Below, piece after piece: positions 17,090 to 24,075 of a DNA stretch of 34,775 nucleotides; within the stretch, counting starts at the first letter, position 1; each line of letters begins with the position of its first letter. Both the position numbers and the translations under genes were made by a program. The stretch lies in NCBI RefSeq assembly GCF_000381545.1, contig NZ_KB906700.1:1-34775 (forward strand). The letters run 5' to 3'. Under the pieces are notes generated by a model. The model was not told where the DNA came from. It searched no databases and saw nothing but the letters and a program-made list of their open reading frames with translations. This DNA is from Rhodonellum psychrophilum GCM71 = DSM 17998 (GTDB lineage: Bacteria; Bacteroidota; Bacteroidia; Cytophagales; Cyclobacteriaceae).

Positions 17090-17111
17090 GTGCGTTCAAA
17101 CTAATTCATTT

Positions 17112-17147
17112 ATTTTTCTCGATAAACACCCCATTTTATTCGATCAA
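17112..17147 (-). promoter_or_regulatory. Candidate LytTR operator: direct repeats with 21-base period
   Basis: Two related 15-base elements, starting at 17112 and 17133 on the plus strand, share ATTTT(T/A)(C/T)TCGAT(A/C)AA. Their period of 21 bases puts them on the same DNA face, as is known for LytTR regulators. They lie about 23-58 bases upstream of the LruC-gene -7 box and directly downstream of the regulator gene. This is inferred from geometry; AT-rich sequence makes chance matches possible. Confidence 0.35.
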
Positions 17148-17163
17148 ATGAATTTTGATGAAT

Positions 17164-17850
17164 TCACTCTTCAGAAATCAACCCAATTAGGGTTTTTTTA
17201 TAGGTGTTGCTCATCGGTAATTCTTTGTAGTTCACAAAAACACTTTTCCTGCCTATTTTTTGAATTTTATTAAGCTTGACTGCATAGCTCCTGTGTATTC
17301 TGCTAAAATCCTTCCGAGGCAATTTATCCAGCAGGGATTTCATTGTGATATGTACAATGTGTTTCTTTTCCAATGTATGCACAATCATATAATCTGCAGA
17401 GGCTTCTATGATCAAAACATCTTCAATTTTGATCTTGACAACCCCTCCATCTTCTTTTGAAAACAAATGTGTGGATTCATTGACGTTTGGTTTTTCTGCA
17501 GCATACATTCCGATTGCCTTTTGAACCCCTTTTTTTAACTTAAGTTTATCAATGGGTTTGACAATATAATGAACGGCATCTTGTTCAAAGGCCTCAAAAG
17601 CATATTGTGGTTTAGAAGTTACAAAAATGGTAAGCGGCTTAACCTTCAGCTCCTGTAAAAACTCTATCCCACTCTTTTCAGGCATTTCCACATCCAAAAA
17701 AATCAAATCAACTTTTTGATTGCGGGTTAGGTCCAAGCCTTCCATGGGACTTCCACAAACACCTACCAAATCCAATTCTGGGATTTCGGAAATATATTTT
17801 CTTAGGAGCTCACGTGACAATAAATCGTCATCTATTATTATACAATTCAT
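17164..17850 (-). CDS. LytTR-family response regulator (orphan)
   Basis: A 228-residue two-domain regulator. The receiver domain (1-120) has the acidic pocket DDD at 7-9, the phospho-acceptor D53 in FLDVEMP, a conserved T/S position (FVTSKP) and lysine in VKPID. The LytTR DNA-binding domain (about 130-226) shows the hallmark DFSRIHRSYAVKLNKI and an end with NYKELPMSNTYKK. It should bind direct repeats upstream of target promoters when phosphorylated. No LytS-type or other histidine kinase is encoded nearby, so the partner must be elsewhere. The LruC-domain lipoprotein gene is next downstream on the same strand and is the obvious candidate target. Confidence 0.93.
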   Translation of the reverse strand: MNCIIIDDDLLSRELLRKYISEIPELDLVGVCGSPMEGLDLTRNQKVDLIFLDVEMPEKSGIEFLQELKVKPLTIFVTSKPQYAFEAFEQDAVHYIVKPIDKLKLKKGVQKAIGMYAAEKPNVNESTHLFSKEDGGVVKIKIEDVLIIEASADYMIVHTLEKKHIVHITMKSLLDKLPRKDFSRIHRSYAVKLNKIQKIGRKSVFVNYKELPMSNTYKKTLIGLISEE

Positions 17851-17888
17851 TGAATAATTTTAGTTGGCGCAAATTAAACCCGGGATAG

Positions 17889-18040
17889 GCATTAGATTTC
17901 CCAATGGGGCTTGAAACTGCAAGAAAACCTGACTAATTGAAAAGCAATGCATATTATTATTAGGGTGAAGTCAAAAATTGTAAACAAAGACTGATTTTTG
18001 GGCAGTTTCAGGCTGAATTAGAATTGCTGATGCATCACAC
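17889..18040 (+). repeat. Dispersed repeat, copy D
   Basis: It shares GGGGCTTGAAACTGCAAG and AAAACCTGACTA with copy A, and TTAGGGTGAAGTCAAAAA and AGACTGATT with copies A and B. The hairpin pairs 17936-17939 (ATTG) with 17945-17948 (CAAT) around a 5-base loop, with completely different bases from the other copies. It lies between the LytTR regulator gene and the 3' end of the beta-propeller gene, more than 14 kb from copy C, and is again in plus orientation. The rest of 17851-18117 holds nothing else I recognise. Confidence 0.6.
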
Positions 18041-18117
18041 GGGCAATAAAGTAATCATGGAGGATGGCCTATGATCTGGGTGAATTTTAGGTTTTAATCC
18101 GATTTACTCATTTTTTT

Positions 18118-20844
18118 CTAAATCGGGAGTTTATACTCTTTAAATCGGAATTCTTCCACATTGTAGATGATGTATTCATTTGTGGCTGGAGAATATTTTA
18201 CTTCTATTTTTCCAGTACCGCCGATGGGTTGTGCGTTGAGCAACTCTCCCTTGAGATCATATAAATATATAAACTCCTGTGTTTTATCAATCAATACAAA
18301 GAGATTTTTGTCCCCGCCAAAGGAGAAAAATTGAAATGCCATCTCTTCTGCGGAAATATCCTTGGTAAACAATACTTTGTATTCCGAATCCATGATGGTC
18401 ACCTTGTTGTATTCCTGCACCACAAAGAGGTATCGGTCATTGTTTTGATCCTTTACCAAATTGAACTTGCTTTCGCGATCAGGCCGCAACAATTGATTTC
18501 TGTAAGTGAGTTCTCCCCTGAAATTTACCTGGACGACTTCTCCATCTTTGGTGATGGTGACGATTCTAGTGTCTTTTGCACTCCCTCTCTCGAGAAGGAT
18601 ATAATCCGTGGTGAGGGCATCGCCAAGTCGAATGGGACTGCCTATTTGTGCTTCTCCCCTTCGGTTGAAAAGATAAAGTTCACCTTTGCTGCTGAGCGCA
18701 AGCATTTGGTCCCCAACTCCTGCAATTCGGTGATGTGCCGGGACGGTGGCAAGCGGACCATTCACTTTTTTGGGATTCCATCCGTCCAAAGCCTTCCCTT
18801 GGTTATCCAACAGGAATAGGTTTCCCGCTTCGGTTGCCACGAAATAGCGGTAGTCCTTATTGTTGCTGTAATCTACCAGATTGAGGTGCGTAATGGCTTC
18901 TTCGGCTGGATTCACAGGGAATCCAGGAATGGAAACGCCGAAGCGATCAATGGCGTAAATATTTCCACTGGTGGCAAAAAGCAGTTGGAGCTTGCCGTTT
19001 TTGTAATAATCGATCTGGAAAACTTCCGAAACGACGGGCCCGTCCAATTCCTGAGAAAACACCACCTCTCCCTCAGAGGTGATTAGGTAGAGCTTGTTCA
19101 ATTCGTCTTGGATGACAAACTCCACACTTTTGTCATTGAAATTCTGGATGCTTTTTGGGCCATAGAGCAGTCGGTCACTGAATTGAACCGATTTGTTTTC
19201 GGTGAGCACCACACTCTGCACAGATTTAATGGGATCCAAATTGTAGCCAAACGCCAAATTGACTTCGTTTTTACCGTCCTTGCCGCTGACATTCATGGCC
19301 ACCATATCCATGGATTTTAGCTGTGGGGCATATTTTTGGAAAAACACTTTCCAATTGGGAAGGCTCATTTCGACGACGCTGTTCCAGATCCGTGGCACAT
19401 TGATCACGAAATTAAACCATGCAGCACCCGAAACCCCTTGGACAAATCGCCGCTGGGCGATGGATTTACCCCAGGTATTGTCGCTGTATACATCATCGAT
19501 GAATATTTTCAGGGATTTACTGCTGTTGGCAAAGACGAGCATATTTTCCATCCCTGTGATGTAGGTGTCTCCAAAGCCCATGAATTTGCCGTCAAACAAA
19601 TGTGCGGGGAAATCTGACTCAGAAATCATGAAAATTTCTTGGTTTTGGTAATAATCCACGGGGATCAGGGACAAATCAATTTTCTCCAGACCCAGATTAA
19701 ATTCCTTCAGCAGCTGAATCTGCTTGTCCACCTGATCGGACTGGATCAAAAGTACCCGATCCTGGGGCTCGTTGCCGACAGTTTCCAACATCAAGTAGGC
19801 CAATTGTCCCTTCAAATTTTCCATAAACCCCTTTTCAATCAGGTTTTTCTCAATATCACCAGTCAAGGTACTTCTTGGCTGAAACCCATGATTTTCAATT
19901 TGTTGGAGTTGTTCTACATTTTGGACTTGGTACTGGAAATATGCTGCGGTTCTATTGGAAATGTAATTGCTAAAAAACTGTCCCTGAGTGGACGCCAAAG
20001 GCTTAAAATCGATCTTTTGACCATCCAAAAACACCGCTATCCCGTCAAGGACAATTTTATTTTCGGCAAACTTAAGCTCCAGATTTGCCGCCAGTTTGTT
20101 CTTTGAAAAATTCTGGATCAAGGGCATTTGGGCCTCGCTGCTGATTCCCGCGACCAAATTGGACAGTCCCTTGCTGCTCAGTCGAAAGACGCCTAGTCCT
20201 TTTGGAGAGGGGAGTTCGGAAAACAATTCCTTGTACTCGTCCTTGAAATTGCTCAGGGGGTTGTCTTGTGAAAAACGGATGGCTTCTTCCACCAAAAATG
20301 AGGTATAACTTGCGACCAGGACATTCCCGATTTTGGAATATGTCAGGTTTCTTTCAAGGTTTGTGCTTTGAAATTCGAAAATCTCAATGTTGCTGTAATT
20401 TCTTTTGACAATCTTGGATAAATCAGGAAGATTTTCTTCCAATTCTTTGATAAAGGATTCGTCTGCCCCTTTTTTGAATGCGATGGTGAACAAAAAATCA
20501 AACTCGTCCCTACCGACGGCATGTAAGGATATCGCCATTTGGTTGCCCTTTAAGGACCGATCCAAACTGCCGGACCTTCCTACCAAACTGTCCAGAGAGA
20601 CCAATTGGTCTTGAATATTTTTGATTGAGGGCAATTCGGAAAGTCTCTGCCAAATCGGCTGGGTGACCAATTGGTTCCAAGCCTTGATGGGTTCCTCTGT
20701 TTCAAACACAAAAATAGCTTCGGACGAAATGAGCTCCAATGCATTTGTTTCTTTTGTAAAAAAACCCCCTTTGTACAGGAAGTAGGAAGCAGCTCCTAGG
20801 CTCAATACCAAAACGATGACTAAGATTTGCTTTATTATGCTCAC
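18118..20844 (-). CDS. Membrane-anchored DUF3352-like protein with C-terminal beta-propeller
   Basis: A 908-residue protein held by one N-terminal helix (about 4-25), with the rest outside the inner membrane. Residues about 30-560 look like DUF3352-type sequence, with alpha/beta repeats of the form FDFLFTIAFKKGADESFIKE. From about 590 on there are seven recurring blade motifs, each a hydrophobic strand followed by a D/N-x-x-G turn: KLYLITSEGEVVF, NIYAIDRFGVSIPGFP, NLFLLDNQGKALDGWN, ELYLFNRRGEAQIG, EVVQVNFRGELTYRN, KVTIMDSEYKVLFTK and FIYLYDLKGELLNAQ. This suggests a PQQ/WD-like propeller. The function is unknown; such propellers are usually scaffolds in the periplasm. The gene lies 110 bases downstream of mdh, separated by a strong terminator, so it is probably transcribed on its own. 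Confidence 0.75.
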   Translation of the reverse strand: MSIIKQILVIVLVLSLGAASYFLYKGGFFTKETNALELISSEAIFVFETEEPIKAWNQLVTQPIWQRLSELPSIKNIQDQLVSLDSLVGRSGSLDRSLKGNQMAISLHAVGRDEFDFLFTIAFKKGADESFIKELEENLPDLSKIVKRNYSNIEIFEFQSTNLERNLTYSKIGNVLVASYTSFLVEEAIRFSQDNPLSNFKDEYKELFSELPSPKGLGVFRLSSKGLSNLVAGISSEAQMPLIQNFSKNKLAANLELKFAENKIVLDGIAVFLDGQKIDFKPLASTQGQFFSNYISNRTAAYFQYQVQNVEQLQQIENHGFQPRSTLTGDIEKNLIEKGFMENLKGQLAYLMLETVGNEPQDRVLLIQSDQVDKQIQLLKEFNLGLEKIDLSLIPVDYYQNQEIFMISESDFPAHLFDGKFMGFGDTYITGMENMLVFANSSKSLKIFIDDVYSDNTWGKSIAQRRFVQGVSGAAWFNFVINVPRIWNSVVEMSLPNWKVFFQKYAPQLKSMDMVAMNVSGKDGKNEVNLAFGYNLDPIKSVQSVVLTENKSVQFSDRLLYGPKSIQNFNDKSVEFVIQDELNKLYLITSEGEVVFSQELDGPVVSEVFQIDYYKNGKLQLLFATSGNIYAIDRFGVSIPGFPVNPAEEAITHLNLVDYSNNKDYRYFVATEAGNLFLLDNQGKALDGWNPKKVNGPLATVPAHHRIAGVGDQMLALSSKGELYLFNRRGEAQIGSPIRLGDALTTDYILLERGSAKDTRIVTITKDGEVVQVNFRGELTYRNQLLRPDRESKFNLVKDQNNDRYLFVVQEYNKVTIMDSEYKVLFTKDISAEEMAFQFFSFGGDKNLFVLIDKTQEFIYLYDLKGELLNAQPIGGTGKIEVKYSPATNEYIIYNVEEFRFKEYKLPI

Positions 20845-20900
20845 TGCTGTCCTTTTATTTTTTGGGAAGTTAATTCAATCGGGGGCTAAAAAAATAAGAA

Positions 20901-20939
20901 AACCTGAAATCCCCTAAAAATAACCGGGGATTTCAGGTT
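20901..20939 (-). terminator. Rho-independent terminator of mdh
   Basis: A perfect 14-bp stem: AACCTGAAATCCCC (20901-20914) against GGGGATTTCAGGTT (20926-20939) with an 11-base loop. On the minus strand it is followed by TTCTTATTTTTTT. It lies 15 bases after the mdh stop codon. Confidence 0.88.
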
Positions 20940-20954
20940 GGATGCCGTTTGCAA

Positions 20955-21893
20955 TTAGGCTTTTGCCAAATTGTCCAACACAGCCATTACTTCTTTGACG
21001 TGTCCTCTGGATACTTCCAAAAGGGCTTTTTCGTCAGCATTCAAATCCAGTTCAAGCACTTTTTCAACACCGTTTTTGCCCAAAATTACCGGTACTCCCA
21101 AGTAACAATCGTCGATGCCGTACTCTCCTTCAAGTTTGATACATACTGGAAAAACCCTTCTTTGGTTTTTCAAAATAGCTTCCACCATCTGCGCTGCCGC
21201 TGCTCCTGGAGCATACCATGCGGAAGTTCCCATCAGTTTCACCAATTCTCCTCCTCCGGATTTTGTTCTTTCGATGATCGCATCCAATTTGGATTTTTCG
21301 ATCAATTCAGTCACGGGAATCCCCGCTACTGTGGTATATCTTGGCAATGGTACCATGGTATCACCATGTCCACCCAAAAGGATGGCTTGAATTTCTTTGG
21401 GAGAAATATTCAACTCCTCTGCGATAAAAGCCCTGTATCGGGCTGTATCCAATATTCCAGCCATTCCAATCACCTTGTTTCTAGGCAGTTTGGAAGTAAT
21501 GTGTGCCTGATATGTCATGACATCCAAAGGATTGGACACCACGATGATGATGGCATTGGGAGAGTGTTTTACGACACTTTCTGTGACGATTTTCACGATT
21601 CCTGCATTGGTTTGAATCAAATCGTCTCTGGTCATTCCTGGCTTTCTTGGAAGACCAGAGGTGATCACGATGACATCCGAATTCGCAGTTTTGGAATAAT
21701 CGTTTGTACTTCCTACAGTTCTGCTGTCATACTGGTTGATGGGGGCTTTCTGCCAAATGTCCAAAGCTTTGCCTTCCGCTACACCTTCTTTGATGTCCAA
21801 CAAAACAATTTCTTGAGCAATCTCTCTGTAAGCCAAAACATCGGCGCAAGTCGCTCCAACATTTCCTGCTCCAACTACGGTTACTTTTGTCAT
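20955..21893 (-). CDS. mdh: Malate dehydrogenase
   Basis: A 312-residue protein that interconverts malate and oxaloacetate with NAD in the TCA cycle, in the cytoplasm. It is of the LDH-like MDH type. The nucleotide-binding glycine motif GAGNVG is at 8-13, and an acidic residue (D33) after the second strand favours NAD over NADP. Substrate and catalytic residues are visible: R83 and R89 (LPRKPGMTRDD), N121 (NPLDVMTY), R152 (GILDTARYR) and H176 (GGHGDTM). R83, with the mobile loop, is the malate-specifying arginine. Length is standard. The gene stands alone between a terminator and a roughly 290-base spacer; no clear TAnnTTTG promoter was found. Confidence 0.97.
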   Translation of the reverse strand: MTKVTVVGAGNVGATCADVLAYREIAQEIVLLDIKEGVAEGKALDIWQKAPINQYDSRTVGSTNDYSKTANSDVIVITSGLPRKPGMTRDDLIQTNAGIVKIVTESVVKHSPNAIIIVVSNPLDVMTYQAHITSKLPRNKVIGMAGILDTARYRAFIAEELNISPKEIQAILLGGHGDTMVPLPRYTTVAGIPVTELIEKSKLDAIIERTKSGGGELVKLMGTSAWYAPGAAAAQMVEAILKNQRRVFPVCIKLEGEYGIDDCYLGVPVILGKNGVEKVLELDLNADEKALLEVSRGHVKEVMAVLDNLAKA

Positions 21894-22186
21894 AATCTAT
21901 GATTTATATTTAAAATTTTAACTGTTTTATAAAAGCGATGCTAAGTTATTAAACAAAGGACATTTAATAAAGCAATCCTTTGATAACTTGCCAAAAGGTA
22001 AAAAGATGTGACGGCAAGGGTAATTTTTAGACCAATCGATGGAAAGTTTCCCCTTTCTTCGCCTTTGGTCCAAATTCTTTTTTGATTTCCGCCATGACAT
22101 TCCACGGACAAACTGTTTGACCGATCATCCAATTTGATCTCCGGGCAAGGCCATTGTGCAGATACGATTTGAGGATAAAAACTTCC

Positions 22187-22708
22187 TTATCCTTTGTCAA
22201 ACATCTCTCCCAGATTAAAGAACCCGAAAGAGTTCTGGTAGGATTTAAAGAGCCTTTGGTTGTTTTGGTCATAAAACTCAGACAGGGAAGTCATCATTTT
22301 TGCCTTGATTTTTGGATTTGTATTGAAAATCTCCTGAATGGAAAAATGGGGAATGACCATAAAATCCGCCTCTTCCGAACTCACCATTGCGGTATAGATC
22401 CGTTTGGAATTTTCCAAGAGTGAATTCTCGCCAAATGCCTCCCCCTTTCTGACTTTCTGGATGATTTCAAAATTGCCTTTGATGTCTAGGGTGAGGTTTA
22501 CCGTCCCGGATTTGATCAGGTACAGTGCTTGGCTGGGATCATTCCTAAAAAAGACAATCTCGTCCTTCAAATATTTGCGGTTATGGATGGCTGGGAAAAA
22601 ACTCGCCATTTCAACGTCTTTCAACTTCTCAAAAAACCTGATTTGACACAAAAATTGAAATACTCCCAATTCTTCCGAGCTGAAAGTTTTAGAAAATGGA
22701 TTGATCAT
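22187..22708 (-). CDS. Cyclic-nucleotide-binding-domain protein without DNA-binding domain
   Basis: Starting at the ATG one base after the tilS stop gives 173 residues (MINPFSKTF...). An ATG at 22768 is open in frame but would overlap tilS by 59 bases. The beta-roll of a Crp/Fnr-type cNMP-binding domain covers about 20-125. The phosphate-binding cassette is recognisable as GEAFGENSLLENSKRIYTAMV, split after SLL. The C-terminal part is one long helix with FYDQNNQRLFKSYQNSF. The helix-turn-helix of true Crp/Fnr regulators is missing, and the frame ends with no sign of frameshift. It may be a ligand-sensing adaptor and not a transcription factor (inference). Ligand specificity cannot be read from the motif. 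It is cotranscribed with tilS. Confidence 0.8.
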   Translation of the reverse strand: MINPFSKTFSSEELGVFQFLCQIRFFEKLKDVEMASFFPAIHNRKYLKDEIVFFRNDPSQALYLIKSGTVNLTLDIKGNFEIIQKVRKGEAFGENSLLENSKRIYTAMVSSEEADFMVIPHFSIQEIFNTNPKIKAKMMTSLSEFYDQNNQRLFKSYQNSFGFFNLGEMFDKG

Positions 22709-22709
22709 G

Positions 22710-24026
22710 TTATGTTTTTTTGAAATATAAAGTGCGTTTGGTATTGGCATCACATTTAAACCTGTCACTGATCCTGTATCCCATCACCCAGGCGATTTGA
22801 TCTCCTGAACACAAAACCGTTACGGTTTTTTTGTGGATGAGCGGGATCTTCAAATCTATCAATAAATCGCTGATTTTTTTTTCGTTTTTCATCCCTAAGG
22901 GAACAAACTTATCCCCCAAGGTCCATTTCCTTACCGTGAGGGGAAATTCCAAGCGGTCCATGTCCAGCATTGCATTTTCCCTGGCCCTGTCCAACTCATG
23001 TTCCCCGCGGAGGTGGATCAATTCATAATGATGGTTTTTGATTCGGATTTGGATGTCCGTCGCTTGGATATCGATTGGTTCCAATTCAAAATCATCCGAG
23101 CCCACGATCAGCATTTCCCTGTCCAAGTTGATGAAGTGGGTCTGAGAAAAATAGGTTTTGCCAGGCTCCTTTTTTTGGATCCCCTCCATAATCGAAACCA
23201 CATCCGAATAGTTGAAGCCGTATTCCCTGAGCCAGTAATAAAGCATCGAATTCTTGCCTGGGAGGAATTCAATCGCATCCAAAGGGAGATAAAAGTGGTC
23301 TCCTTCCTGACGGACCGCATTTTTCTTCCATTCCCCGAAAAAATAAAAAAAGGCCCTTCCTGTGTCCTTAAGTCTCTGAAAGCTGAGATCGATGGCCGAC
23401 AAGCCGTCCGGAAACCCTTCAGCAAGCAAAGGGATCACCTGGTTTCTCAGGAAATTTCGTTTGTATTCATTCTTGAGGTTGCTGCTGTCATTCCGCCAAA
23501 CCTTCCCGTTTTCCTCGAGATATTTCTGGATTTCCACCCGGCGAAAGGGCAGCAGTGGTCGGACGATATTGCCCCTTCTATCGGCCATTCCATAAAGCCC
23601 TTCGATACCTGTCCCCCTCAATAAATTGAGCAGCTTGGTCTCAATCTGATCTTCAAAATGGTGGGCAACAAGCACTCCCTCAAAATGATGCTCCTTGATC
23701 AACTCCTCAAACCATTGGTACCGGAAATCCCTGGCACCCATTTGGACGGATTGGTTTCTCTCTTTGAAATCATCTTCTTTTGTTTTATTGACAAAAACAG
23801 GAACCCCCCACTCTTCCGCCAGCTCCCGGACAAAAGCCTCATCTCCCTGACTTTCCTGACCCCTGAGCTGAAAATTGACATGGGCGAGGGAAAAATCAAT
23901 TCCGGCAGCCTTCAGCAAATTCCCCAGACAGACACTGTCCATTCCACCGCTGATGGCAAGGAGATAAGGTTTGTGGGCATCCAAAAGATTTTTTGAACGT
24001 ATATGTCGGATAAAGTCGTCAACCAT
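22710..24026 (-). CDS. tilS: tRNA(Ile)-lysidine synthetase
   Basis: A 438-residue enzyme from ATG 24026 (MVDDFIRHIR...). It ligates lysine to C34 of tRNA-Ile(CAU) with ATP, changing both codon and amino-acid identity. The PP-loop SGGMDS is at 26-31. The N-terminal ATPase domain continues with HVNFQLRGQES and VAHHFEDQIETKLLNLLRGTG, both typical of TilS. The C-terminal tRNA-binding domain ends with the family signature region LTVRKWTLGDKFVPLGMK, then KKISDLLIDLKIP. The open frame extends upstream to 24089, but that segment overlaps the divergent gene and is not conserved-looking. It is divergent from the OstA-like gene, with 49 bases between starts, and is followed after one base by the cNMP-binding protein gene. 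Confidence 0.95.
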   Translation of the reverse strand: MVDDFIRHIRSKNLLDAHKPYLLAISGGMDSVCLGNLLKAAGIDFSLAHVNFQLRGQESQGDEAFVRELAEEWGVPVFVNKTKEDDFKERNQSVQMGARDFRYQWFEELIKEHHFEGVLVAHHFEDQIETKLLNLLRGTGIEGLYGMADRRGNIVRPLLPFRRVEIQKYLEENGKVWRNDSSNLKNEYKRNFLRNQVIPLLAEGFPDGLSAIDLSFQRLKDTGRAFFYFFGEWKKNAVRQEGDHFYLPLDAIEFLPGKNSMLYYWLREYGFNYSDVVSIMEGIQKKEPGKTYFSQTHFINLDREMLIVGSDDFELEPIDIQATDIQIRIKNHHYELIHLRGEHELDRARENAMLDMDRLEFPLTVRKWTLGDKFVPLGMKNEKKISDLLIDLKIPLIHKKTVTVLCSGDQIAWVMGYRISDRFKCDANTKRTLYFKKT

Positions 24027-24028
24027 GA

Positions 24029-24057
24029 ACCAAAAATACCATTTTTGGTTAATTTTG
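24029..24057. promoter_or_regulatory. Divergent tilS/OstA intergenic region: palindrome and -7 boxes
   Basis: A perfect 21-base palindrome, ACCAAAAAT-acc-ATTTTTGGT, spans 24029-24049. The minus strand has TATTTTTG at 24031-24038 inside it, only 4 bases before the tilS ATG. The plus strand has TAATTTTG at 24050-24057, 18 bases before the OstA-like ATG. Both match TAnnTTTG. The first would give a leaderless or nearly leaderless tilS message. No -33 TTG is obvious for either. Confidence 0.4.
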
Positions 24058-24075
24058 CCGCTGACAAATAGCCAA

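Noticed and set aside
22027-22272. Minus-strand frame containing NWMIGQTVCPWN, faintly like the CPWN region of epoxyqueuosine reductase (QueG)
   Set aside because: Only a dozen residues resemble it, the cluster cysteines are missing, and the frame overlaps the end of the cNMP-protein gene. This is too weak to call a pseudogene.
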